Source: Methylomonas rhizoryzae (GTDB lineage Bacteria; Pseudomonadota; Gammaproteobacteria; Methylococcales; Methylomonadaceae). Taken from it: 64,000 nt of DNA. The stretch lies in NCBI RefSeq assembly GCF_008632455.1, contig NZ_CP043929.1:248001-312000 (forward strand), written 5' to 3'. Below the pieces are notes generated by a model that was not told where the DNA came from, made no database searches, and saw only the letters and a program-made list of their open reading frames with translations. The stretch's first letter is position 1, and the number at the start of each line of letters is the position of its first letter. Below, piece after piece: positions 1 to 7,562 of this stretch. The translations under genes and the position numbers were made by a program.

Positions 1-39
1 GGCCAGTATAGGCGCAATTTTCGCATTTGTAATTTGTTA

Positions 40-885
40 ATGACAATTTTTACTCAAACGCTGAAGGCAGAAGATTTATTACGAGGCGATCTAAAGTTAG
101 CGTCGCCGCCTACCGTTTATCTGGCATTAACCAAAGTTATCGAAGACCCAAACAAATCCAATCGCGATGCTGCCGCAGTCATAGAAAGCGATGCCGGCTT
201 GGCAATGCGTTTGCTTAAAATCGTCAATAGTGCTTATTTCGGCTTTCCTGCCAAAGTCAGCTCGCTACCGCTCGCGGTTTCTCTGATCGGGGTTAGAGAA
301 CTGCAAAATTTGGTGCTGGCGACTTTGGTGATCGAGCGATTTTCCGAGTTACCCGGCCAGCAGTTTTCCATACACGACTTTTGGGCCAGAAATTTGCGTT
401 GCGCGCTCGCCGCACGGCATTTGGATGTTTTGTCGGGCAAAAAATATGCGGATACCGCTTTTTTATGCGGCTTGGTGCATAACATCGGTCAGTTGGTTAT
501 GTACAGGCGCATACCGGTGCTGGCCAGAGAAGTAGACCTGCTATTGCGCGCACAAACTTCGCCCGACATCGACGAAGCAACGATAGAGACACAGATCATC
601 GGTTTCGATAGGTACCAAGTCGGCGCCGCCTTATCGACCATGTGGAAGTTACCGCCGATAGTGACTGATTCGATACGTTTGCATCGGTTTCCCGATTTTA
701 CCGGCGAGCATGCGCAGATAGCGGCATTGGTGAGATTAGCCAATCAACTGAGCAAAGTGGATATGCCGGCACTTTCCGCGGCGATCGACGGGGTGGATTT
801 AGGCGTGGAACAGATTAGCGCCGTGCTCGACCGCGTTCACGAGGAGTTTGCAACCTTATTCGATTTGTTTTATCCGCCGACGTAA
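40..885 (+). CDS. HDOD domain protein
   Basis: A 281-residue single-domain HDOD protein. HDOD domains resemble HD phosphohydrolases but lack the metal-binding residues, and usually act in signalling or as output modules. The hallmark 'LLKIVNSAYFGFP' sits near residues 58-70. The HD-motif position reads 'HNIGQL' (near 147) instead of an HD pair, so catalysis is unlikely. I chose the ATG at 40, which places the family's N-terminal 'ASPPTVYLAL' at the usual distance. A TTG lies two codons upstream, and the frame stays open to the window edge, so a longer N-terminus cannot be excluded. The following gene is on the same strand but about 190 bases away, so an operon is not implied. Confidence 0.85.
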   Translation: MTIFTQTLKAEDLLRGDLKLASPPTVYLALTKVIEDPNKSNRDAAAVIESDAGLAMRLLKIVNSAYFGFPAKVSSLPLAVSLIGVRELQNLVLATLVIERFSELPGQQFSIHDFWARNLRCALAARHLDVLSGKKYADTAFLCGLVHNIGQLVMYRRIPVLAREVDLLLRAQTSPDIDEATIETQIIGFDRYQVGAALSTMWKLPPIVTDSIRLHRFPDFTGEHAQIAALVRLANQLSKVDMPALSAAIDGVDLGVEQISAVLDRVHEEFATLFDLFYPPT

Positions 886-1071
886 CGTCGAGAAATAACC
901 GGCTCGATAATACTTTTGGAGCGACGAGTTCCCGATAAACACGATTCCGCGAGAAGGCAATGCACATGACGCCGCTCGGAAGAACATACAGCAACGAAAC
1001 TGCTTTTAACCACCGAGTTTGTGATAATGACCCGCCGTCGGCTATGAGCCGATATCATCCCTTGAATATCG

Positions 1072-1416
1072 ATGCAGAGAATTTATTATCACTATGCGGC
1101 GTTAGCCGGTTTTTTCGGTTTGTTTTTTTTGCTGATGGCCTGGCCGACCTTGTTAGCGCCGAACACCGGTTTACCCAAGGCGTTGCTGTTGATCGTCAGT
1201 GTCGGGCCATTGTTGTTACCGTTCAAAGGCTTTTTAAAGGGGCGCTTGAAAAGTTGCACCTGGATGAGCTATCTGAGCCTTCCATATCTGCTACACGGCA
1301 TTACCGAGGCTTATGCCGATCCCATTCAAAGGCCGTTTGCATTAACCGAAGCGATATTCAGCTTGCTGCTTTGTTTCGGCGCAGGGTGCTACGTTTATAC
1401 GGCGGAAAAGCGTTAA
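1072..1416 (+). CDS. DUF2069 inner-membrane protein
   Basis: A 114-residue, very hydrophobic protein with three to four predicted membrane segments: about residues 8-28, 35-52, 66-80 and 90-108. Sequence and size fit the DUF2069 family of small gammaproteobacterial membrane proteins, whose function is unknown. It ends six bases before hda, so the two are probably co-transcribed. A much longer overlapping frame that includes hda crosses this gene, but its upstream part has no protein-like character. Confidence 0.8.
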   Translation: MQRIYYHYAALAGFFGLFFLLMAWPTLLAPNTGLPKALLLIVSVGPLLLPFKGFLKGRLKSCTWMSYLSLPYLLHGITEAYADPIQRPFALTEAIFSLLLCFGAGCYVYTAEKR

Positions 1417-1421
1417 ATTTC

Positions 1422-2120
1422 ATGCCCGAACAACTGATAGTGCAATTCGAATATCGGAGCGACCGAACGTTTGCCGGCTATTACCCGGGGGCAAACGCCG
1501 AAGTGCTAAGGCATTTGCAACGCACGGCCATAGGCGAAGGCGAACAACAAATTTTTTTGTGGGGTAGCCGCGGCGGCGGGAAAAGCCATTTGTTGCAAGC
1601 ATGCTGCCAATTCGCCAAGGCGCAAGGCAAGGATACGTTTTATCTGGATCTTTCCGTCCAAAGTCTGCCAAATCCTAACATCTTGGACGGTTTGGAGCAC
1701 GCCGAGTTGGTATGTCTGGACGACATCCATAAAATTGCCGGCCAGCCTGATTGGGAACTGGCCCTTTTTCGGTTTTACAACGCGCACAGACAAAACGATA
1801 ACCGTCTCATTCTATCGGCCGAAAGCCCACCTAAATACCTGGCTCTGCAATTACCCGATTTAAAAACGCGCATGGCTTGGGGATTGACGCTGAAAATCCA
1901 AGACATGGACGACGTCCAATTGAGCGAAGCGTTGCGTTTCAAAGCGAGGTACTTAGGGTTTGATATGCCGACTAAAGTAGCGCGGTTTTTAATCGCGCGT
2001 TATGTACACGATTTAACGGCGTTGTGGCAAGTATTGGCGCATATTGACAAAGCGACCCTATCGGCACACCGCAAACTAACCATTCCGTTTTTGAAACAAA
2101 TCCTGGCGGACAAGCTTTGA
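1422..2120 (+). CDS. hda: DnaA regulatory inactivator Hda
   Basis: A 232-residue AAA+ protein of the DnaA-related Hda family. With the beta clamp it stimulates ATP hydrolysis by DnaA and so limits re-initiation of replication. Visible motifs are an N-terminal 'QLIVQF' resembling the clamp-binding motif, Walker A 'GSRGGGKS' (residues 48-55), Walker B 'LVCLDD' (96-101) and a probable arginine finger in 'DLKTRMAW' (R150). The DnaA DNA-binding domain is absent, as expected. The ATG at 1422 was chosen because it gives normal family length. The open frame extends back to 960, but that part overlaps the DUF2069 gene and looks non-coding. The stop overlaps the next start. Confidence 0.93.
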   Translation: MPEQLIVQFEYRSDRTFAGYYPGANAEVLRHLQRTAIGEGEQQIFLWGSRGGGKSHLLQACCQFAKAQGKDTFYLDLSVQSLPNPNILDGLEHAELVCLDDIHKIAGQPDWELALFRFYNAHRQNDNRLILSAESPPKYLALQLPDLKTRMAWGLTLKIQDMDDVQLSEALRFKARYLGFDMPTKVARFLIARYVHDLTALWQVLAHIDKATLSAHRKLTIPFLKQILADKL

Positions 2121-3049
2121 GTGCGAATATTTTGATAGTCGGTGCCGGGGCGATAGGCGGATTTTACGGCGCATTATTGGCAAAAGCGGGGTGTAAAGTA
2201 TCGGTAGTCTGCCGCTCGGATTACCGAATAGTCTCGACGCAAGGTATCGAAATCGACAGTTTCTCGCTCGGGCGTTGGACTTTCCGTCCCAGCCAAGTGC
2301 TACAACATAGTCGGGAATACAAAGGAGACCCGGATTTTCTGATCTTATGCTGCAAAGTCGTGCCTAGCGTAGACCGGGCGGCATTACTACAAGGTGCGGT
2401 TGCCAATAAAACCGCGCTCGTGTTGTTGCAAAACGGCGTGGAAATCGAGTGGGAGCTGCAGCAAGCCTTCCCCGACAACGAATTGATCAGCGGCTTGGCG
2501 TTCGTTTGTTGCAATCGCACAGCGCCCGGCAAAATCGAGCATTTGGCTTACGGCCGCTTGGCCTTGGGAAGTTTTCCCGCCGGCCTCAGCCCGGCTACCG
2601 AACGCCTGAAAAATATGTTTAACCTAGCTGGCATGGAATGCGTCAGCAGCAACAATATCGTGGCCGACCGCTGGCAAAAGTGCGTATGGAATGCGCCTTT
2701 TAATCCGCTATCGGTTTTGTCCGGCGGTTTATCGACTGCCGAGATCCTGGCAATGCAAGAGGCTTTAGTCAGGCGCATCATGCAAGAAGTTTGTGGCTTG
2801 GCAGAGGCGTTAGGCTATCCGATGCCGGAACACTGCGTCGAATACAACATCGAGAAGACCCGCCGCATGCCGCCGTACAAAACCAGCATGTTATTGGACT
2901 TCGAGCGCGGACAGCCGATGGAAACGGAAGCCATATTGGGCAATGCGGTGCGTGCGGCCAAACGCCGCAATATCGCTTGCCCAAGTTTGCAAACCCTATA
3001 TGAATTAATGTGTTTGCGCGAGCAGGGGCAACATAAAATCAAAACATAA
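2117..3049 (+). CDS. 2-dehydropantoate 2-reductase family protein (PanE/ApbA)
   Basis: A 310-residue NADPH-dependent reductase of the ketopantoate reductase family; the canonical reaction makes pantoate for CoA synthesis. The N-terminal Rossmann loop 'GAGAIGG' lies at residues 9-15. The family signature 'RWQKCVWNAPFNPLS', with its conserved Lys and Asn, and the later 'TSMLLDFERGQPMETEA' block are present. Translation appears to start at a TTG overlapping the hda stop by four bases, which suggests translational coupling. Many genomes carry several PanE-like paralogues, so pantothenate synthesis is likely but not certain. Confidence 0.85.
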   Translation: MSANILIVGAGAIGGFYGALLAKAGCKVSVVCRSDYRIVSTQGIEIDSFSLGRWTFRPSQVLQHSREYKGDPDFLILCCKVVPSVDRAALLQGAVANKTALVLLQNGVEIEWELQQAFPDNELISGLAFVCCNRTAPGKIEHLAYGRLALGSFPAGLSPATERLKNMFNLAGMECVSSNNIVADRWQKCVWNAPFNPLSVLSGGLSTAEILAMQEALVRRIMQEVCGLAEALGYPMPEHCVEYNIEKTRRMPPYKTSMLLDFERGQPMETEAILGNAVRAAKRRNIACPSLQTLYELMCLREQGQHKIKT

Positions 3050-3065
3050 AATTCTTGCAATAGAA

Positions 3066-3100
3066 TTGACATTCTGTTTTTTTTGATTTTCTAGTAGAAT
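3066..3100 (+). promoter_or_regulatory. Possible promoter elements upstream of the EF-G gene
   Basis: A perfect TTGACA (3066-3071) and a near-consensus TAGAAT (3095-3100) occur in a T-rich stretch before the EF-G gene. The spacing is 23 bases, too long for one sigma-70 promoter, so they may belong to different promoters or be chance. Placement between the reductase and an independently transcribed EF-G makes some promoter here likely. Confidence 0.3.
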
Positions 3101-3191
3101 GGGCGGATTTCTCATTGACACTGTTCGTGCAGAAAACTTCGGCAATAGTGCCAAGAGTAAAAACGTTTTCATCTCCATCAAGAGTATAACC

Positions 3192-5297
3192 ATGACTGAT
3201 CTATCGCTATATAGAAACATCGGCATCTTCGCGCACGTCGATGCCGGTAAGACCACCACTACCGAACGGATTTTGAAGCTGACCGGAAAAATCCATAAAA
3301 TCGGCGAAGTACACGATGGTGCGGCGACGACAGATTTCATGGTGCAAGAACAAGAACGCGGCATCACCATTCAATCGGCGGCGACAACCTGCATGTGGGC
3401 GGGCAGTACCAATCAATTTCAACCGCACCGCTTCAACATCATCGATACTCCGGGACACGTAGACTTTACCATCGAAGTATATCGTTCATTGAAAGTACTG
3501 GACGGCGGTATCGGCGTATTCTGCGGTTCCGGCGGCGTTGAGCCGCAATCGGAAACCAACTGGCGCTATGCCAACGATTCTAAAGTCTCCCGCGTCATCT
3601 ACGTCAACAAACTGGACCGGCTGGGTGCCGACTTCTACCGCGTCGTCAAACAGGTCGAAGACGTATTGGGTGCGAAGCCGGTCGTAATGACCCTGCCTAT
3701 CGGCACCGAAGAAAACTTTGTCGGCGTCATCGATTTGCTGACTCGCAAAGCCTGGATCTGGGACAACTCCGGCGACCCGTTGAAATACGAAATTCAAGAC
3801 GTGCCGGCCGACATGGCAGAGCAAGTCGAGGAATGGCGCGCTAAACTGATCGACCAAGTCGCCGATCAAGACGACGATATTATGGAAAAATATCTGGAAG
3901 GCGAAGAGCCGACCATCGAAGAAATTAAAAAATGTATCCGCAAGGGGACCATCGCGATGGACTTCTTCCCGACCTTCTGCGGCTCTTCCTTCAAAAACAA
4001 AGGCGTGCAATTGGTATTGGACGGCGTTATCGAATACTTGCCGAATCCTACCGAGGTCAATCCGCAACCGGAAACTGACATTGAAGGCGTACCAACCGGC
4101 GAACACGCCATTGTCGACCCTAACCGCCCATTCCGCGGCCTGGTGTTCAAAATCATGGACGACCGCTTTGGCGCGCTGAACTTCGTCCGGGTTTACTCCG
4201 GTAAATTGAAAAAAGGCGATACCGTATTGAATACCTATACCGGCAAAACCGAACGGATAGGCCGAATGGTGGAAATGCACGCCGACGACCGTAACGAAAT
4301 AGAAACCGCGCAAGCCGGCGACATCATCGCGTTGATCGGTTTGAAAAACGTACAAACCGGCCACACTCTGTGCGACCCGGACAAGCCCGCCACATTGGAG
4401 CCTATGGTATTCCCGGATCCCGTCATCTCGATCGCGATTTCGCCGAAAGATAAGGGAAGCAACGAGAAAATGGGCATCGCAATCGGCAAAATGGTGGCGG
4501 AAGACCCGTCTTTCCGCGTCGAAACCGACCAAGAATCCGGTGAGACCATCATCAAAGGCATGGGCGAGTTGCACCTGGACATTAAAGTGGACATCCTGAA
4601 ACGGACCCACGGCGTTGAGGTTAACGTCGGCAAACCGCAAGTCGCCTACCGCGAAACCATTACCCAGCGCATCGAAGACGAATACGTCCATAAAAAACAA
4701 TCCGGCGGTTCCGGCCAGTACGCGAAAATCAACTACATTATCGAACCGAGCGAGCCGGGTAGCGGCTTCCAGTTTGAGTCATCCGTGGTCGGCGGTAACG
4801 TCCCGCGCGAGTTTTGGCCTGCTGTCGAGAAAGGATTTAAAGCCAGCATTGATAAAGGCGTGTTAGCCGGCTTCCCTTGCGTGGATTTCAAAGTCAATTT
4901 GACCGACGGTGCATTCCACGCGGTCGACTCGTCGGCTATCGCCTTCGAAATCGCTGCCCGCGCCGCTTACCGTCAAACGGTTCCTAAAGCGTCTCCACAG
5001 TTGTTGGAGCCGATTATGAAAGTGGACGTGTTCACCCCGGAAGCTCACGTGGGTGACGTGATCGGCGACTTGAACCGCCGGCGCGGCATGATTAAATCTC
5101 AGGATCCGGGCGTGACCGGCGTACGCATCAAAGCGGACGTGCCTCTGAGCGATATGTTCGGTTACATCGGCGATTTGCGCACGATGACCTCCGGACGCGG
5201 CCAGTTCTCGATGGAGTTTTCGCACTACACGCCTTGCCCGAAAAACGTGGCGGATGAAGTGATCAAGGAAGTGAAGGAACGCGAAAAGAATAAATAG
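3192..5297 (+). CDS. Stand-alone elongation factor G (EF-G2/FusA2 type)
   Basis: A 701-residue translational GTPase with the full EF-G architecture. The G1 loop '[12 protein letters not shown]' starts at residue 14, followed by the switch regions ('QERGITI', 'DTPGHVDF') and G4 'NKLDR', then domains II to V ending in the domain IV/V block '[12 protein letters not shown]'. It is outside a ribosomal protein operon, and its N-terminal region '[19 protein letters not shown]' resembles the second EF-G copies (FusA2/FusB) of Pseudomonas and Vibrio rather than the housekeeping str-operon EF-G; this subtype call is from memory of those sequences. The ATG at 3192 was chosen over an upstream in-frame start because it gives the family N-terminus. 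It may act in translocation or in ribosome recycling. Confidence 0.9.
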   Translation: MTDLSLYRNIGIFAHVDAGKTTTTERILKLTGKIHKIGEVHDGAATTDFMVQEQERGITIQSAATTCMWAGSTNQFQPHRFNIIDTPGHVDFTIEVYRSLKVLDGGIGVFCGSGGVEPQSETNWRYANDSKVSRVIYVNKLDRLGADFYRVVKQVEDVLGAKPVVMTLPIGTEENFVGVIDLLTRKAWIWDNSGDPLKYEIQDVPADMAEQVEEWRAKLIDQVADQDDDIMEKYLEGEEPTIEEIKKCIRKGTIAMDFFPTFCGSSFKNKGVQLVLDGVIEYLPNPTEVNPQPETDIEGVPTGEHAIVDPNRPFRGLVFKIMDDRFGALNFVRVYSGKLKKGDTVLNTYTGKTERIGRMVEMHADDRNEIETAQAGDIIALIGLKNVQTGHTLCDPDKPATLEPMVFPDPVISIAISPKDKGSNEKMGIAIGKMVAEDPSFRVETDQESGETIIKGMGELHLDIKVDILKRTHGVEVNVGKPQVAYRETITQRIEDEYVHKKQSGGSGQYAKINYIIEPSEPGSGFQFESSVVGGNVPREFWPAVEKGFKASIDKGVLAGFPCVDFKVNLTDGAFHAVDSSAIAFEIAARAAYRQTVPKASPQLLEPIMKVDVFTPEAHVGDVIGDLNRRRGMIKSQDPGVTGVRIKADVPLSDMFGYIGDLRTMTSGRGQFSMEFSHYTPCPKNVADEVIKEVKEREKNK

Positions 5298-5305
5298 CGG
5301 CCTGC

Positions 5306-5339
5306 ACGGCAGTCGATAGCAGTCGCTATCGGTTGCCGT
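5306..5339 (+). terminator. Hairpin downstream of EF-G gene
   Basis: Six- and seven-pair stem halves (ACGGCA/TGCCGT and CGATAGC/GCTATCG) are separated by a 2x2 internal loop and closed by a four-base loop. The hairpin lies nine bases after the EF-G stop. There is no T-run, so it is either a weak terminator or an mRNA 3'-end stabiliser. Confidence 0.4.
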
Positions 5340-5448
5340 ATTCAGGTCTTATCAGGCCAGCATCGGACTGCCAGCCGGCAGTCTTGTTATCAACCCCGTT
5401 TCCGCGCATAGCGGAAGTCCGTTCATTATCTAACCTTGGAAGGATATT

Positions 5449-5772
5449 ATGGCTTTTGTAGTTACCGAAAACTGTATCAAATGCAAATTCACCGATTGCG
5501 TCGACGTGTGTCCGGTCGATTGTTTTCACGAAGGGCCGAATTTTTTGGTTATCGACCCTGATGAATGTATCGACTGCACCTTGTGCGAGCCAGAATGCCC
5601 TGCGAATGCAATCCATTCAGAAGACGACTTAGCTGACGATCAAGCACATTTTGCCGGCCTGAACGCCGAATTGTCCAAAACTTGGCCGTCGATTACCGAG
5701 GTGAAAGACGCCTTACCCGATGCCGAAGAATGGAACGGAAAACCGGGCAAATTCGCATTATTGGAAAAATAA
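5449..5772 (+). CDS. fdxA: 7Fe-8S ferredoxin FdxA
   Basis: A 107-residue ferredoxin with one 3Fe-4S and one 4Fe-4S cluster. Cysteines at 9, 17 and 50 fit the 3Fe cluster; Cys21, 40, 43 and 46 fit the 4Fe cluster; the extra Cys12 and Cys25 are usual in FdxA. The C-terminal extension of about 45 residues beyond the clusters is also typical of FdxA-type ferredoxins. A strong ribosome binding site (GGAAGGAT) lies just upstream of the ATG. It is a soluble electron carrier; its partner is not shown by the neighbours. Probably a single-gene transcript. Confidence 0.93.
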   Translation: MAFVVTENCIKCKFTDCVDVCPVDCFHEGPNFLVIDPDECIDCTLCEPECPANAIHSEDDLADDQAHFAGLNAELSKTWPSITEVKDALPDAEEWNGKPGKFALLEK

Positions 5773-5782
5773 GCTTGGAAAG

Positions 5783-5800
5783 CCGCTAAGCGCTTAGCGG
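5783..5800. terminator. Perfect 18-bp palindrome between convergent genes
   Basis: A perfect inverted repeat (seven-pair stem closed by GCGC) lies ten bases after fdxA and before the convergent RRM gene. It can form a hairpin in either transcript. No T-run follows on the plus strand, so terminator activity is only probable. Confidence 0.4.
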
Positions 5801-5854
5801 ATAACACAAATATTATAATTTTGCACCGCCATAAGGGTGGCCGGCGACGGTCGT

Positions 5855-6283
5855 TTACCAACGTATCGGGCTGTCGGCTTCACCCAATCGGGGCGGGAAT
5901 TCTCTGACGATTTCAACCGTCGTCCCCCTGCGCCTATCCGCAACCCGCCTGTCTTGGCCGAAAACGTTTTTGAATGTCGGCCGGTTTTGCCGCACATCGT
6001 TATGCCAACTGCGGTAATAATACGGCCGAATGACGGTGAACTTGCCCTTGAAGCGATTGCCCCTTAATTTCTTAATTGCCCTGGCGGCCGCGCTGTCCGG
6101 CAGAACGTTGATCAAGCCGTGGCATTCTAAATTGCCGGTTTTCGGATCGTGTAATACCAGTACTCTGGCGCCGATAATTCTGCCGGCTTTTTTAAACAGC
6201 CCGCCTTTTAAAGCCGGTTCGATGAAATCCACAAGCTCCCGCGGATGGCTATCCATGGGAATTTTCCGCAAGAAAATGACCAT
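5855..6283 (-). CDS. RRM-like RNA-binding domain protein (short paralogue)
   Basis: A 142-residue protein. The N-terminal 90 residues look like a degenerate RNA recognition motif: RNP2-like 'IFLRKIP' at residues 3-9, RNP1-like 'CHGLINV', and the RRM-type end pattern 'AIKKLRGNRFKGK'. A basic tail with 'DRRRG' follows. It is clearly paralogous to the N-terminal half of the gene 27 bases upstream, sharing 'RSWxND' and 'DRRRG', but lacks that protein's DUF3240-like C-terminal domain. The two are probably co-transcribed. Residues 131-142 read as unstructured filler. RNA binding is inferred from the fold pattern only; RRM-like domains can also bind proteins. Confidence 0.75.
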   Translation of the reverse strand: MVIFLRKIPMDSHPRELVDFIEPALKGGLFKKAGRIIGARVLVLHDPKTGNLECHGLINVLPDSAAARAIKKLRGNRFKGKFTVIRPYYYRSWHNDVRQNRPTFKNVFGQDRRVADRRRGTTVEIVREFPPRLGEADSPIRW

Positions 6284-6309
6284 TAGTATGTCGGTAGTTT
6301 AAACAAGCA

Positions 6310-7038
6310 CTAAATAACCCCAAATTCCACGACGGGAGATACCCAATAATGAATATCATGCCCGGTAAATTGGCTTTTCAATTTTTCAATTAACGCCGAA
6401 ATCACCTGTCGGGTTGCATAAAGCTGATAACGCTTGGACTGGTGTTCCGGACCGTCTAATTCGGTCATAAACCGGATAATATTATACTCTTGCCCAACCG
6501 GTTCTACGCTGGCTTCTTGCTTGTATTCCAATTCGAAATTAACTAAACATTCGGCAACAGCCAATTCTATTAACGACGGTACGACAAAAGTAACTTGATA
6601 TTGTTGGTGATGTAAAGCGTTATAGAAATCGTCTTCGGTATTGAATCTATCGGAGACGTTTTTGATGACTTGCAAATTCTTACCGCGCCGCCGATCGCCG
6701 TGGCGTTTTTCGATAAAATCGCTGTTAGTTTGAGCGAGTTGTTGCCGCGGATCGTTATCCCAACTGCGGTGAAAATACGGGCGAACCAGCACATATCTGC
6801 CGTTTAAGCGTTTGTTGCGCAACATGTTTATCGCCTTGCCGACCGCCCATTCCGAATCTAAAGTCACCAAACCGTGATATTCGATAGAATCGTAACGAAT
6901 ATCTCGCAATGCCAATATTTCTATATTCAGTATGCGGCTGGGTTTTTTAAAGAAACCGTTATATAGTGCAGGTCTAACAAATTCGGAAATCTCAACGTGT
7001 CTCGTATTAGCGGGTATACGGCGTAAAAAAAGATTCAT
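6310..7038 (-). CDS. RRM-DUF3240 fusion protein
   Basis: A 242-residue, two-domain protein. Residues 1-90 form an RRM-like domain ('LFLRRIP' RNP2-like, 'YHGLVTL' RNP1-like). Residues 91-140 are a basic linker with 'DRRRG'. Residues 146-242 resemble the DUF3240 protein encoded next to the RND pump: shared blocks are 'VTFVVPSLIELAVAECL' against 'VTIHVAPTLEEAMVDCL', and 'HYWVSPVVEFG' against 'HYWIVPVLEHG'. DUF3240 proteins have a small ferredoxin-like, PII-related fold and accompany heavy-metal RND pumps; their role is unsettled. A link between RNA binding and a metal-efflux-associated domain is inference. It lies 218 bases downstream of the DUF3240 gene on the same strand, so it could be in or next to the efflux operon. 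Confidence 0.75.
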   Translation of the reverse strand: MNLFLRRIPANTRHVEISEFVRPALYNGFFKKPSRILNIEILALRDIRYDSIEYHGLVTLDSEWAVGKAINMLRNKRLNGRYVLVRPYFHRSWDNDPRQQLAQTNSDFIEKRHGDRRRGKNLQVIKNVSDRFNTEDDFYNALHHQQYQVTFVVPSLIELAVAECLVNFELEYKQEASVEPVGQEYNIIRFMTELDGPEHQSKRYQLYATRQVISALIEKLKSQFTGHDIHYWVSPVVEFGVI

Positions 7039-7256
7039 ATTGCGACGCTTTTAATAAAAATTCGGTTATTAGAGTAGCAGCTTACGCGGAGTTTTGCTCG
7101 CCGCTCATGCCTGATGCCCGCAATAACAGAACAAGCTGCAGCCATGCTACCCCAAAACCTAGCCGCTTTTATAGTCTAAGGCGAAATCAATAGCCATTGC
7201 CGCCAAGACGGAAACGCCAAAATTCTGCTGCAGGCGGTTTGACCGGCCCAATGATG

Positions 7257-7562
7257 CTAAAGCGTGCCGTGCTCCAAGACCGGAACTATCCAGTAATGAA
7301 ATCCGGTGCCGGAAAATTCCGTTTTGATTTTGCTTAATACAGGCGCTAGTAGCTGCTTGTCGATATACATCTGGAAGCCCACTTTGCGTTGCCGGCCGGT
7401 CACTTGTTCGGCTACCGATAGGCCCTCGTTTCGATGGTCGTGGGCATAAACCGGAAAACTGGAGAAACCTTGCGCGGTTTCGAAAGTCAGCAAGCAATCG
7501 ACCATGGCTTCTTCCAAGGTCGGGGCAACGTGGATGGTCACTAAAAAAGCGTCGTGCATCAT
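7257..7562 (-). CDS. DUF3240 family protein linked to RND efflux pump
   Basis: A 101-residue cytosolic protein of the DUF3240 family, commonly encoded directly after heavy-metal RND pump genes. Its start overlaps the pump stop codon by four bases, which implies translational coupling. No metal-binding Cys cluster is seen; His residues near the C-terminus ('GFHYW', 'LEHG') are conserved in the fusion paralogue only in part. A regulatory, PII-like role on the pump is a reasonable guess, not shown. Confidence 0.85.
   Translation of the reverse strand: MMHDAFLVTIHVAPTLEEAMVDCLLTFETAQGFSSFPVYAHDHRNEGLSVAEQVTGRQRKVGFQMYIDKQLLAPVLSKIKTEFSGTGFHYWIVPVLEHGTL

Noticed and set aside
960..1421. N-terminal extension of Hda
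   Set aside because: It overlaps the DUF2069 gene, looks unlike protein, and Hda reaches normal length from 1422.
3066..3100. Strong sigma-70 promoter from TTGACA and TAGAAT
   Set aside because: The hexamers are good but 23 bases apart, so they are listed only as possible elements.
3099..3191. Upstream in-frame start for EF-G
   Set aside because: It would add 31 residues absent from EF-G proteins and would start inside the probable promoter region.
3486..4700. 404-residue open frame antisense to the EF-G gene
   Set aside because: A mirror frame of a highly conserved GTPase gene with strong codon bias; rich in Phe, Val and Asp, without domains or a ribosome site.
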